A DNA stretch of 64,000 nucleotides from Dyadobacter psychrophilus (GCF_900167945.1 NZ_FUZA01000003.1:455137-519136); one strand, 5' to 3'. Counted from the stretch's first letter, positions 36,868 through 46,033 are shown. Notes: generated by a model from the letters alone, not told the origin. Made by a program: numbers and translations.

Positions 36868-37500
36868 ATGGAAAAGAAATTGCATCGCATACCTGACCAG
36901 GCAGTTTTCGGAGGGGTTGCATCCGGAATTGCTCAATACTTTCAAATTGATGTTGTTATAGTCCGCGTGCTCTTCGTTGTAATGCTGCTGCTGCCTATTC
37001 CGCCTACATTTGGAATGACCGCATTTATTTACATCATTCTGTGGGCAGTACTGCCAACAGGACCAGTCGAAACGATCTATACAACCAACACATCATTCGA
37101 TCCAACTCCTCCAAGACCATCCGATCCGGTGTCGGACAAAAAGAAGTCGGACCAGACGGTGATGATCCTGGGCGGGGTGCTGATATTTTTCGGAGCTGTG
37201 ATGCTTATTGATGATTTTCCGGTTTGGTATCAATTCAAAAAATATTTCTGGCCTATCGTTTTGATCGCAATCGGTGCGTTTTTGATCCTTCGCCAAAGAG
37301 ATAAGGAGCATCAAAATAACACAACGGTGTACCCAACAACGCCTCCGCCACCAGTGGATCCAATTGCACCAGAGCCCGAACCACAACCATATACACCTTT
37401 TACGCCGTCGTCAACGACCACGACCACAACACATTTCCCCGAAGATCCTGAGGCAAAAAGGCCGGACGATGAGGACGACCAGGTGATCAAAGTGAATTAA
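36868..37500 (+). CDS. PspC-domain membrane protein
   Basis: A 210-residue protein. Residues 1-65 are a PspC domain (HRIPDQAVFGGVASGIAQYFQIDVVIVRVLFVV and a second hydrophobic helix ending AVLPTG). A second LiaI-like pair of membrane helices lies at about residues 92-140 (TVMILGGVLIFFGAVMLIDDF, YFWPIVLIAIGAFLIL). The tail is rich in Pro and Thr and ends acidic. PspC proteins sense membrane stress. It leads a run of three same-strand genes that share these domain types. Confidence 0.88.
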   Translation: MEKKLHRIPDQAVFGGVASGIAQYFQIDVVIVRVLFVVMLLLPIPPTFGMTAFIYIILWAVLPTGPVETIYTTNTSFDPTPPRPSDPVSDKKKSDQTVMILGGVLIFFGAVMLIDDFPVWYQFKKYFWPIVLIAIGAFLILRQRDKEHQNNTTVYPTTPPPPVDPIAPEPEPQPYTPFTPSSTTTTTTHFPEDPEAKRPDDEDDQVIKVN

Positions 37501-37548
37501 TGTTATTGACTTACTATTTTCGGTTTCACAGATTAACCAACCATAGCC

Positions 37549-37734
37549 ATGAACTTTCGAAACATTTTCTGGGGAGTTATCCTCATCATTGCCGGATCTC
37601 TTTTCTTGATCGAAGAACTGACCTCATTCGATTTTGGCCGCTTTTTTTGGCCGATAATCCTGATTACAACAGGTGCACTTCTGCTTTTGCGTAATTATTT
37701 GAATTCTGATATTTCCAACCGTTCAAACATTTAA
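37549..37734 (+). CDS. LiaI/LiaF-like transmembrane domain protein
   Basis: A 61-residue protein made of two membrane helices (IFWGVILIIAGSLFLIEELTSFDFGRFFWPIILITTGALLLLRNY, shown in the window as one continuous hydrophobic stretch) and a short tail. It matches the LiaI-LiaF-like TM region (DUF5668) found in envelope-stress systems. It lies 48 bp after the PspC gene and 4 bp before the LiaF-like gene, so it is part of the same operon. It probably interacts with both partners in the membrane. Confidence 0.8.
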   Translation: MNFRNIFWGVILIIAGSLFLIEELTSFDFGRFFWPIILITTGALLLLRNYLNSDISNRSNI

Positions 37735-37738
37735 AACG

Positions 37739-38788
37739 ATGAAAAACTCACGCGGTATAGTTTGGGGTGGATTACTGGTTATACTTGGGATGCTCTGGCT
37801 TCTCCGGAACATGAACCTCCTGAACATAAACTGGGACGAGGTTCTCCCCTACTGGCCTGTATTACTTATAGTTGCGGGAGCATTACTGCTCGCAACCGGT
37901 AATGAAAGCCGCGGATTCGGCGGATTGATCGCCTTGCTTATAACCCTTGCCGTATTTGGCGGGATTGTCAACAAAACCGACAAAGCCTTTGACCGCCACG
38001 CCGGAGACTGGGATTGGAACTGGGACGACGACGATGACCGTCATTTTGGTTACAGGGATCACGATGACAACCATCACGACGACAACGACAATGATGATGA
38101 CGAAGATAAGGACGAAGATTATGAAAACGATCGTGGGAACCGGGACGGCAGCAGGCCCATAAACGGCAACTACAAGTATGAAATGGAAGATTTTATCCAA
38201 AAAGCTAATTTTCATCTTGAAGGCGGAGCGGGTTCTTTCACTTTGAATGGTAATACACAAAAGCTGTTTGAAGCCAATACAAAAAGCACAATTGTGGGCT
38301 TTTTATCCAACACGTCCATTAACAAACTGGATAATTCTGCGACCGTCAACCTTAAAATGGAGGAAGGAAATGTGAAGATTAAAAAAGGAGAGATTTCCAA
38401 TCAGGCTAAAATCCAATTGAATGAAAGGCCGGTCTGGAACATTGACCTGGGAATTGGTGCCGGAAAAGGTGACTTCGATTTCAGTAATTACAAAGTTGAA
38501 AAGCTGAAAGTGAGCACAGGCGTCGCTGATATGGACATTAAAATGGGTGATAAAGTAGCCACCTCAAACATTGACATTGAAGCGGGCGTTGCTTCCATCA
38601 CTCTGGAACTTCCACGGTCTGTGGGCTGTGAAATGCATATGGACGGCGCATTGAACGCGAAAAACATGGATGACCTGGACAAAATAAGCAACGGACTTTA
38701 CCGGTCGCCTGGTTATGACAGCGCATCCAAAAAGATCATTATCCACTTTGAAGGCGGCCTGACCAGCGTCAACATCAGGCGCTACTAA
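37739..38788 (+). CDS. LiaF-like membrane protein with Asp/His-rich linker and toastrack domain
   Basis: A 349-residue protein. Residues 1-80 contain the LiaI-LiaF-type membrane helices (GIVWGGLLVILGMLWLLRNM and YWPVLLIVAGALLLATG, plus a third). Residues about 85-140 form a linker very rich in Asp and His with Asn, Glu and Arg. The rest is a beta-rich toastrack/DUF4097-like domain (GAGSFTLNGNTQKLFEANT, GIGAGKGDFDFSNYKVE, VSTGVADMDIKMGDK). The linker could bind divalent cations; this is inference. It is the last of the three envelope-stress genes. Confidence 0.82.
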   Translation: MKNSRGIVWGGLLVILGMLWLLRNMNLLNINWDEVLPYWPVLLIVAGALLLATGNESRGFGGLIALLITLAVFGGIVNKTDKAFDRHAGDWDWNWDDDDDRHFGYRDHDDNHHDDNDNDDDEDKDEDYENDRGNRDGSRPINGNYKYEMEDFIQKANFHLEGGAGSFTLNGNTQKLFEANTKSTIVGFLSNTSINKLDNSATVNLKMEEGNVKIKKGEISNQAKIQLNERPVWNIDLGIGAGKGDFDFSNYKVEKLKVSTGVADMDIKMGDKVATSNIDIEAGVASITLELPRSVGCEMHMDGALNAKNMDDLDKISNGLYRSPGYDSASKKIIIHFEGGLTSVNIRRY

Positions 38789-38847
38789 TCCCCCTGAAAT
38801 CAGAAATGAATATCTTTGCAGCCTATCGCAACGATATTCATTTTTTT

Positions 38848-39567
38848 ATGCTCCAAAAAGCCTCCTGTCTAAGTTTTTTCCTGCTTTTTTTCTCCATAAC
38901 AAACTTTGCCCAAAAAGCTCAAAAAGAATCTGTTAAGAAAACCACAATCCCGGCAATTGAACAAACAATGATTGAACAGGGATTGGTGGACATTCAAAAA
39001 CTGGATCCGAACATTCAGGTTGAACTCAAATATTCCACAACCGACAACTTTGTAGGAAAAGACGTTTACGGCGACCTTAACCGCGCTTATCTGCAACCTG
39101 AAATGGCAAAGGGACTGGTGAAAGCAAATGCGCTTTTAAGAAAAAATCATCCTGGTTATACATTGCTGGTTTACGATGCAGCCCGCCCGAATTCGGTGCA
39201 GTATGCGCTTTGGGATGCATTGGATAACCTGAAAATCCCTGCAAAAAACAAGAGAATGTATGTGGCAGATCCCAAGATCGGCTCCAATCATAATTTTGGC
39301 TGCGCGGTGGATTTGACTGTTGTTGATAATAACGGAAAACCATTGGATATGGGGACCAAATATGATTTCTTCGGCCCCCTCGCCTATCCTCGTTCGGAAC
39401 AGGAAATGCTGAAAAAGGGAAAGCTCACAATTCAGCAGATCAACAACCGCCAAATCCTCAGAAAAGTAATGAACCAGGCCGGTTTTGCAACGAATACGAC
39501 TGAATGGTGGCATTTTGATGGCATGTCCAAAGCCCATGCGCGTGCGAAATACGGCATGATCAAATAG
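38848..39567 (+). CDS. D-alanyl-D-alanine dipeptidase (M15, VanX/DdpX type), secreted
   Basis: A 239-residue zinc dipeptidase with signal peptide (MLQKASCLSFFLLFFSITNFAQ). The M15D motifs are present: ELKYSTTDNFVGKDVYG near the N-terminus, YDAARPNSVQYALW (conserved Arg), SNHNFGCAVDLTVVD (first zinc His and Asp) and TEWWHFDG (catalytic Glu and last His). It probably cleaves D-Ala-D-Ala in the periplasm and recycles cell-wall material; no van resistance genes are near. The ATG at 38848 is preferred over 38806 since it begins the signal peptide. It converges with a head-GIN gene with a 1-bp gap. Confidence 0.9.
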   Translation: MLQKASCLSFFLLFFSITNFAQKAQKESVKKTTIPAIEQTMIEQGLVDIQKLDPNIQVELKYSTTDNFVGKDVYGDLNRAYLQPEMAKGLVKANALLRKNHPGYTLLVYDAARPNSVQYALWDALDNLKIPAKNKRMYVADPKIGSNHNFGCAVDLTVVDNNGKPLDMGTKYDFFGPLAYPRSEQEMLKKGKLTIQQINNRQILRKVMNQAGFATNTTEWWHFDGMSKAHARAKYGMIK

Positions 39568-39568
39568 A

Positions 39569-40288
39569 TTATTCTTGCCTTACTGTGCTGCCGCCGGACG
39601 TTTTCTTATCCACGTTCGGATTGCCTTTGTAGCGAACATTGCTGGCGCCGCTGGCATCAACTTTCAGGAATTCGGAAACGCAAACCCTGGCTGTGCTGGC
39701 TCCCGATAATTCAAGATCAGATTCCTGCGTAATAAGGTCAAAAGCATCGAGTTCCGAAGCGCCGGAAAGATCGCCGTACAGATATTTTCCCTGCCCAAAT
39801 AAAAACAATTGAGAAGCTCCTGAAAGGTCGAAATTAAAATCCCGTCCCGAACCTTCAAATTCAACTTTTGAGGCGCCAGATAACTCGAATTCCAAACCAG
39901 GTAAGTTTTCAAAACCTACCAGCTTCGCCTTCACCGCACCCGAAAAATCAACTTTTTGAATATCAGGCATTGTAATGTCAATGTACATCGGCTCCCGGTG
40001 GTTGCGCCACGAATTGTTGTAACGCGCAACCAGCTTTCCCTGTTCTACAAACAGATTCAGATCGTCCAGATCATTTAGCTCGCCCTTTGCAGTAACGGAA
40101 AAGGAACTTCCGGCTTTCACATTGACACGAAAAGCATGGCCCATTTCCAGTTCGTCAAAATTCCGAAAATCGTAAGTTCTTGTTCCTTCGCCACGCGGCG
40201 GAATGTCATCCTGGGAATCGACGTAAACACAGGATTGAAGACCAAAAGCAAGGAGGGCAAGCGTAAATGAAAAAAGTAATTGTTTCAT
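39569..40288 (-). CDS. Head-GIN domain (DUF2807) lipoprotein or secreted protein
   Basis: A 239-residue protein with a signal segment (LLFSFTLALLAFGLQSC, probable lipobox Cys) and a DUF2807 domain built of repeated beta turns. Repeats carry the family word SGA: IQKVDFSGAVKAKLVG, FELSGASKVEFEGSG, FDLSGASQLFLFG, GDLSGASELDAF, LELSGASTARV, DASGASNVRYKG. It is often called a putative auto-transporter adhesin, but it is better described as a cell-surface beta-solenoid of unknown role. It is divergent from an ECF sigma gene. Confidence 0.88.
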   Translation of the reverse strand: MKQLLFSFTLALLAFGLQSCVYVDSQDDIPPRGEGTRTYDFRNFDELEMGHAFRVNVKAGSSFSVTAKGELNDLDDLNLFVEQGKLVARYNNSWRNHREPMYIDITMPDIQKVDFSGAVKAKLVGFENLPGLEFELSGASKVEFEGSGRDFNFDLSGASQLFLFGQGKYLYGDLSGASELDAFDLITQESDLELSGASTARVCVSEFLKVDASGASNVRYKGNPNVDKKTSGGSTVRQE

Positions 40289-40348
40289 GGCTAATAAATA
40301 TAATTATGAAATATGGCTAATGAACGCAAATAAGCGCGTTTGGTTAAA

Positions 40349-40423
40349 GACAACTGCCCCTCTCGGCACCCCTATTCAGAAAAAAAATAATTATGCATAG
40401 GGGTTCCTGAGGAATGAGTTGTC
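40349..40423. promoter_or_regulatory. Long interrupted inverted repeat between divergent genes
   Basis: Two 27-bp arms (40349-40375 and 40397-40423) are separated by 21 bp of A/T-rich DNA. The outer 7 bp (GACAACT/AGTTGTC) and the inner 8 bp (ACCCCTAT/ATAGGGGT) are perfect; 18 of 27 positions pair overall. It lies right before the start of the ECF sigma gene and upstream of the head-GIN gene. It could be a dyad operator, a transcript hairpin in the sigma leader, or both. Confidence 0.55.
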
Positions 40424-40426
40424 TTA

Positions 40427-41122
40427 TTGAAAAGCGACTTAAACTTGATAGCGACCGCTCTTCTTTATCGGGAACCATTAATCGAAAGAGATTATTTATT
40501 TTTGACCGAAAATCAAAAATATAACTCGGTGTACTCTTCCGATCCAGATATTGTCAATGCAATAAGGCGGGGCGACGAACAAGCCTTTGAGCAGACTTTC
40601 CGACAGTACTATCAGCGACTTTGCAATTATGCCTGCACTTTACTCAAAGATGAGGAAGAGTCAGAAGAAGTTGTACAGACCGTTTTTTTAACAATTTGGG
40701 AGAAAAGAGAAGATCTTGAAATAACATTATCATTAAAATCCTATCTCTATCGTGCTGTTCACAACCATTGCCTCAACCGCTTCAAGCATGCGTCGGTAAG
40801 GCAGGTGCATAAAGAACACACCTTGAATTTCGGAGCGCAATCCTACGAATCGGTAACAGAAGTGATCCATGCGAATGAACTGGAAGAACGAATAGAAAAA
40901 GCAGTGAGCACATTACCCGAACAGTGTCAGAAAGCATTCAGGCTCAGCCGCTTCGAAGAACTGAAATACCACGAAATAGCAGAACAACTGGGCATTTCAA
41001 TTAAAACAGTTGAAAACCAGATCGGTAAGGCGCTGAAAATATTGCGCGTTGAGCTCGCAGATTATTTGCCCGGGATGCTATGGCCAGTTTATTTTATCGT
41101 TGAACAGCTAACCAGATCGTAA
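40427..41122 (+). CDS. ECF sigma factor (FecI-like, Bacteroidetes type)
   Basis: A sigma-70 family protein of up to 231 residues. Region 2 is EQAFEQTFRQYYQRLCNYACTLLKDEEESEEVVQTVFLTIWEKR; region 4 is STLPEQCQKAFRLSRFEELKYHEIAEQLGISIKTVENQIGKAL, shown here only to place the motifs. The start is unsure: TTG at 40427 or TTG at 40502, the latter giving 206 residues and a more usual N-terminus. The FecR-type anti-sigma gene follows after 2 bp and an STN-domain protein after that, forming a surface signalling cassette. Confidence 0.88.
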   Translation: MKSDLNLIATALLYREPLIERDYLFLTENQKYNSVYSSDPDIVNAIRRGDEQAFEQTFRQYYQRLCNYACTLLKDEEESEEVVQTVFLTIWEKREDLEITLSLKSYLYRAVHNHCLNRFKHASVRQVHKEHTLNFGAQSYESVTEVIHANELEERIEKAVSTLPEQCQKAFRLSRFEELKYHEIAEQLGISIKTVENQIGKALKILRVELADYLPGMLWPVYFIVEQLTRS

Positions 41123-41124
41123 CC

Positions 41125-42150
41125 ATGAACCTATCTCATGAAAACATATCGGAAGAGCTGTTAGCACGTTACCTGGCAGAAACCGCTTCCGAAAAAGAAA
41201 TAGAACAAGTGAATGCCTGGCTGGCGCAGTCGCCTGCGAATGAGCGCGAGCTGGCCACTTACAGGCTCATCTGGGACCATTCGGCGCAGGCAGCGAAAAC
41301 CAGTTTTCCGGTTAATACGGACGCTGCCTGGAACAAGATGAAAGCGAAAATGTCTCCCGTTATTGCTTCTGAAATTCAAAAACCGGCAGCACGTGAAATT
41401 GAATTTACACCTAATACAGCCCAACGGAAATTCCCTGTAACGGTCTGGGCTGCGGCAATAGTCACTCTGGCTTTGCTAGCCTTCGGTTGGTTCCATTTCC
41501 AATCTACAAAATCTACTGAAACACAACGCATTGCAACAACAAATAATACGAGCGACAGCGTGTTGCCCGATGGAACCAAGGTGTTCCTGAATTACAATTC
41601 TTCATTAACCTATCCCGCCAATTTCAACGGAGATCTCAGAACGGTCTCACTACAGGGAGAAGCCTTTTTCGATGTAAAACCAGATGCAGCGCATCCTTTC
41701 GTAATAGATGCAAACGGCACGGAAATACGCGTTTTGGGAACATCATTCAATGTTAAGGCCTACAAAGAAGCGCCGGTGCGCGTGGATGTTTCAACTGGAA
41801 AAGTGGAAGTGAGCAAGGCTTCTAAAAAGATACAGCTCGTAAAAGGGCAAGGCGCAGAAGTGCTTGACGACACGATCAGAGGTCTGGAAGCTAACAGGAA
41901 CATGCTTAGTTATCACACGCAGGTTTACGATTTCAATGCGGCCGACCTGAACGAAGTAATCACCTCAATCCGTGACGGTTACCATGTTGATGTGCGGCTT
42001 TCCAACCAGCAGATCGCGCAATGCAGGCTAACGATCCGTTTCGAAAAAGAACCATTGGATGCTACGCTCTCGGTCATCGCGGAAACATTGGATCTTGACC
42101 TGAGAAAAGAAGGAAAAGTTTACTGGCTCGACGGAAATGGCTGCCAATAA
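41125..42150 (+). CDS. FecR-family anti-sigma factor
   Basis: A 341-residue inner-membrane regulator. The cytoplasmic N-terminus (ENISEELLARYLAETASEKEIEQVNAWLAQS) binds the sigma factor, one transmembrane helix follows (TVWAAAIVTLALLAFGWFHF), and the periplasmic FecR domain carries SVLPDGTKVFLNYNSSLTYP, VSLQGEAFFDVKPDAAHPF and RVLGTSFNVKAY. The C-terminal DUF4974-type domain closes the protein. It normally receives a signal from an STN-domain outer-membrane protein, which the overlapping next gene supplies. Confidence 0.94.
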   Translation: MNLSHENISEELLARYLAETASEKEIEQVNAWLAQSPANERELATYRLIWDHSAQAAKTSFPVNTDAAWNKMKAKMSPVIASEIQKPAAREIEFTPNTAQRKFPVTVWAAAIVTLALLAFGWFHFQSTKSTETQRIATTNNTSDSVLPDGTKVFLNYNSSLTYPANFNGDLRTVSLQGEAFFDVKPDAAHPFVIDANGTEIRVLGTSFNVKAYKEAPVRVDVSTGKVEVSKASKKIQLVKGQGAEVLDDTIRGLEANRNMLSYHTQVYDFNAADLNEVITSIRDGYHVDVRLSNQQIAQCRLTIRFEKEPLDATLSVIAETLDLDLRKEGKVYWLDGNGCQ

Positions 42151-43972
42151 TTTATTTAAATACAAAACAGGCATTATCTTCGCCTGGCTTTTAACATTGG
42201 CCAGCTTTTTAAATGCGCAGGATCTTCTTGAGAAAAGGATTTCCCTCAATGTTACCAACCGCCCGCTGGACGAAACACTGCAAAAGATTGGCGATCTGGG
42301 CGGATTCAGCTTTTCTTACAGCCCGGACATTGTTGATGTCAAAGGAAGGGTTTCTATTCAGGCCAACAATCTGAGTGTCAGGGAAATTTTGACGGCACTT
42401 TTCAAAGATAAAGTCTCCTTCAAAGAACGTCGCAGATACATTATCCTGCAAAAAATAGAAGTCCCGAAAGATGAAAAGCCCGACAATTTCAATTTGAACG
42501 GCTATATCATCGACAACCAGACGGGAAGAAAGCTGGCCAATGCAAGTATTTACGAATCGGCCACGCTCGCGTCCGCGGTAAGCAACCAATATGGTTATTA
42601 CAAAATCCGCTTGCCAGTCTCGCTGACGGCCGTTCGGCTGGAAGTCAGGAAGGAAGATTATATCGGCAAAACCATTTCAATAGCGAGCAGAGAGGATAAA
42701 TATTTACAAATCAAGCTTAATCCGGACACTTTAAAACCACTTTCTGGAAAGGCGGCCCGGGCCGTTTCGATCAAAGATTCGCTGCATCATAAAGTAGCGA
42801 TCCCGCAATTTGAGATCGCGTCAGAAGCGGAATTTGAGTTGGACACTGTCATTGCGCAAGTGGCTTCCAGCCGGGCTTCCAGCAGGCCAGAGTTCAACCT
42901 TACCAAGGAATCCGAGAAGTTCAGGACAACTTATCGCAAGGTCCAGAGCAGCTTTGTCAGTGCGTTCGCGTCTGCCAAGCAGGCGATCCACACCCGCAAC
43001 ATTGAGGACACGTTATACCAACAATTCCAGGCCTCTATTTTGCCTTTTTTGGGAACAAATCATGAGCTGAGCGGAAACATTATCAACGATTATTCCGTCA
43101 ACCTGATCGCGGGTTATTCACTGGGTGTCAATAAATTAGAAGTCGGAAGCTTGCTCAATGTCGTTCGGGGAAATGTGAATGGATTTCAATTGGCCGGATT
43201 CAGTAACATTGTGGGCAGGGACGTGAGCGGTTTTCAATATGCTAATGTCTTGAATATCACCTTGGGAAGCGTTCACGGCTTTCAGGGCACGAATTTCATC
43301 AATTACATCGGCAAAAATCTCAGGGGTTTTCAGTTTGCGGGCGTAGGCAATGTGGTCGTAGGGACCTTGGAAGGTTACCAGCTTTCAGCAGGTTACAATT
43401 ATGCTCACACCGTGCGCAGAGGCCACCAAATTGGCTTTGTAAACTATGCGGATTCGACTGCTACAACGCCGTTTGGCTTATTTAGCTACGTTCGTACGAA
43501 TGGCTATCGCCGCTACGAATTTTCGACAGATGAATTCAATTATTTCAACACCGCTTACAAAACGGGCGTGCGTGCGTTTTACAACATTTTCAGTCTCGGA
43601 ACGAGCGGCGTAGTGAATAACAAACCGCTCCTGACATTAGGTTACGGCTTTGGAACAGCACAAAACCTGGGCAAAGGCTGGGGAATCAATGCGGACATTA
43701 CGGCCAACCTGGTCTTATTCAAAGACGAGCCGCTGGAAGATGTCGGAACGGGCCTTTTCAAAGCAACCCTTGCCGTCGAGAAAAAGCTGGGGAAGCAGTT
43801 TGCGCTCTTTGCCGGACCATCTGTTAATTTGCTTACCAGCCGGCATTCCGGCATAATGGACGCAGAAAAGTCAAAAGGCCTGAGCCCGATTTGGTTTTGC
43901 GGGAGACCAGATGACTCCCGCAAAACCTATGGCTGGGTGGGTGTGCAAGCCGGGATCAGATTTTGTAATTAG
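42137..43972 (+). CDS. STN and carboxypeptidase-regulatory domain protein with LA_2272-like surface repeats
   Basis: A 611-residue protein with a signal peptide (IIFAWLLTLASFLNAQ). Residues about 33-110 are an STN domain (LNVTNRPLDETLQKIGDLGGF), and residues 118-200 a CarboxypepD_reg-like domain (LNGYIIDNQTGRKLANASIY). Residues about 335-440 contain short repeats of the form GxVxGFQxAxxxNxxxG (NVNGFQLAGFSNIVG, DVSGFQYANVLNITLG, SVHGFQGTNFINYIG, NLRGFQFAGVGNVVVG, TLEGYQLSAGYN). The end looks like an outer-membrane barrel part. It has no TonB-dependent plug or receptor domain. It overlaps fecR by 14 bp, so it is the likely surface sensor of the sigma/FecR pair. Confidence 0.82.
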   Translation: MAANNLFKYKTGIIFAWLLTLASFLNAQDLLEKRISLNVTNRPLDETLQKIGDLGGFSFSYSPDIVDVKGRVSIQANNLSVREILTALFKDKVSFKERRRYIILQKIEVPKDEKPDNFNLNGYIIDNQTGRKLANASIYESATLASAVSNQYGYYKIRLPVSLTAVRLEVRKEDYIGKTISIASREDKYLQIKLNPDTLKPLSGKAARAVSIKDSLHHKVAIPQFEIASEAEFELDTVIAQVASSRASSRPEFNLTKESEKFRTTYRKVQSSFVSAFASAKQAIHTRNIEDTLYQQFQASILPFLGTNHELSGNIINDYSVNLIAGYSLGVNKLEVGSLLNVVRGNVNGFQLAGFSNIVGRDVSGFQYANVLNITLGSVHGFQGTNFINYIGKNLRGFQFAGVGNVVVGTLEGYQLSAGYNYAHTVRRGHQIGFVNYADSTATTPFGLFSYVRTNGYRRYEFSTDEFNYFNTAYKTGVRAFYNIFSLGTSGVVNNKPLLTLGYGFGTAQNLGKGWGINADITANLVLFKDEPLEDVGTGLFKATLAVEKKLGKQFALFAGPSVNLLTSRHSGIMDAEKSKGLSPIWFCGRPDDSRKTYGWVGVQAGIRFCN

Positions 43973-46033
43973 TTAAAAACCAATCCGCTTTCTGCTATTT
44001 TGCAAAGCAGCGCCCGCCGCATATTCCTTCAATTCTTTCAATTCTTTTTCAAAACCACCTGAAAGGATGGGGAAGCGGCACCATGATCTTGGATCCAGAT
44101 TAAGGTCGTCTAAATGGAAAGATGGTGCATAACGTTCACGTTTCCACTGATTTCTGCTCCACAATTTAAAGAAACGCTCCGTCCAGGCCAGCAACTGCTC
44201 CGTCTCGTAAAGGCCTTTATAACGAACCTGCAAATGGCGGTAAGCTTCCAGCGGCGACTTTTTATCGCGGATTGCCAACCTTTCCAATGCATTCAAAAAT
44301 TCATAAGGCATCAGATCCGCCTCGTCCGTTTGTGTTTGCGCCAGCGGCCTCAGCTCGGCCGTTGGCTGTAAGCTGTTCACTTTTTTCAAACCCTCAATCT
44401 TAATGTGCTTGCCTTTCACCTCGCAACCCGCCGTTTCCAGCCAACGCAGCCATTGACGCAAATAATGCTTGTCGATGCCTGCCAGCGGGCTAATGCTGCC
44501 AGCTGTGTCGCCGTCCATCGTGGCATAACCCACGGCAGCCTCAGACCGGTTGGAAGTGGCCAGCAGCAAATGATTGGAAAGGTTGGTTAGCAGCCACACG
44601 CCTGGGGCACGCACACGCGCCTGAATGTTCTGTAAAGCAATGTCATCCTGCTCCCAGGATAACTTTCTGCCAATTTTTTCTTCAATCAGGCCTTTGTAAG
44701 TTTCGACGAGGCCATTGATATTAATATTATAAAATGTAGAACCAATGGATTCTGCAAGCGATTGCGCCGATTCGAGCGTGTCCGTGGAGCTGTTTTCTGT
44801 TCCCTGGTAAATGTTATGGATCAAAACCAAAGCCAGGTCTTCCTCCGTTTTAGCTGACTGAATGTCTTTGATGTAGGCCAATTTCTCCTTCAGACGGTCC
44901 ATACCAATGCTTTCATCCGCAAGCCTGATCATTAACCCGCACAATGCCGTGCAAGCGCACGAATCTGCACCGCCCGAAAGTGAAATTGTAAAGCCATTAG
45001 AACGGCTTTTTCTCAAATAATCAAATAGTGCCAGGCAAACTGCGCGGGCGAATTCTTCTTCTTTCAATGCTCCACCTTTTTCAAATGGCTCAATGTCAGG
45101 AACCTGTGGCAGAACAGGATCGATGTCCGGGAAGTCGAAACGCCCGTTAACACGCCAGGTCCGGTCTTTATAAGCCAGCGCAATCTTGCTTTGCACCTGG
45201 CTCAGGCGTGTGTATTCCGTGTCAATAACAGCCGTCGTGATCAGGAAATCCTCATAACTGAAACGCGGACTCGACGCCAGCAGGTCACCATTGGAAGCAA
45301 TCATTGCGTCGCCGTCGTAAATCGCTCTTCCCGCCTCGTTACCCAGCAAATTGGTATAAATATAACTGCATGAAAACGCCCTGGAGGCATCCACAACCAG
45401 CTTTTCGCGCGTCATAAACTTATTAAATGCAAAGTGACTTGCGCTTGGGTTAAGGATAATGTCCACGCCCCTTTCATAATGTCTGCGAGCGGGCCGGTTG
45501 GAAACCCAGCCATCCTCACATATCTCAAAACCCACTTTCACACCGTTGGTGCCACCCTGGATCGGGCCATTTGCCAGATCAAAAAGCACATCACCGATCG
45601 GATAGAGCATTTGATTCACTTCAATGGATTCCACAATCCCGGGCTGCCAGGGACGAAACCACCTGGCTTCATAATGAATGCCGTTATTAGCAAGATTTTG
45701 TTTACAATAAAACCCCTGGATCTGCTTGTTGGAAATGAGGCAGGCCGCATTGTAAATACTGCCGTTATGCCGTACAGGCAGGCCCACAGCCACAACCATT
45801 CCGGCCGTTTCCTGCACAATTTCAAGCAGGCATTCTTTGGCTTGCTCAACGAGGTCCGGCGCAAAGAAATAGTCGTCGCAACCGTAACCCGAAATACACA
45901 GCTCGGGCAGGCAAAGCAGGGTTACTTGCTGCTTTCTGGCCTCATTTATTGCATTAATGATGTTCTTCGTATTCCCCTCCCACGCCATCGGCGTCTGATT
46001 CACCACTCCGGAAGCAACTTTGATCAACGGCAT
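43973..46033 (-). CDS. nadE: Glutamine-dependent NAD+ synthetase
   Basis: A 686-residue two-domain enzyme that amidates nicotinate adenine dinucleotide to NAD+. The N-terminal nitrilase-type glutaminase domain contains LLCLPELCISGYGCDDYFF (catalytic Glu), YCKQNLANNGIHYE (Lys) and VGFEICEDGWVSNRP (Cys). The C-terminal synthetase domain has the PP-loop SLSGGADSCACTALCG and SNRSEAAVGYATMDGD. The ATG at 46033 matches the expected N-terminus (MPLIKVASGVVNQTP); a reading frame open to 46156 would overlap the divergent permease gene. Confidence 0.95.
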   Translation of the reverse strand: MPLIKVASGVVNQTPMAWEGNTKNIINAINEARKQQVTLLCLPELCISGYGCDDYFFAPDLVEQAKECLLEIVQETAGMVVAVGLPVRHNGSIYNAACLISNKQIQGFYCKQNLANNGIHYEARWFRPWQPGIVESIEVNQMLYPIGDVLFDLANGPIQGGTNGVKVGFEICEDGWVSNRPARRHYERGVDIILNPSASHFAFNKFMTREKLVVDASRAFSCSYIYTNLLGNEAGRAIYDGDAMIASNGDLLASSPRFSYEDFLITTAVIDTEYTRLSQVQSKIALAYKDRTWRVNGRFDFPDIDPVLPQVPDIEPFEKGGALKEEEFARAVCLALFDYLRKSRSNGFTISLSGGADSCACTALCGLMIRLADESIGMDRLKEKLAYIKDIQSAKTEEDLALVLIHNIYQGTENSSTDTLESAQSLAESIGSTFYNININGLVETYKGLIEEKIGRKLSWEQDDIALQNIQARVRAPGVWLLTNLSNHLLLATSNRSEAAVGYATMDGDTAGSISPLAGIDKHYLRQWLRWLETAGCEVKGKHIKIEGLKKVNSLQPTAELRPLAQTQTDEADLMPYEFLNALERLAIRDKKSPLEAYRHLQVRYKGLYETEQLLAWTERFFKLWSRNQWKRERYAPSFHLDDLNLDPRSWCRFPILSGGFEKELKELKEYAAGAALQNSRKRIGF

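Noticed and set aside
38848..39567. Vancomycin resistance VanX
   Set aside because: Sequence type fits M15D dipeptidases, but there is a signal peptide and no vanHA genes or regulator; a cell-wall recycling role is more likely.
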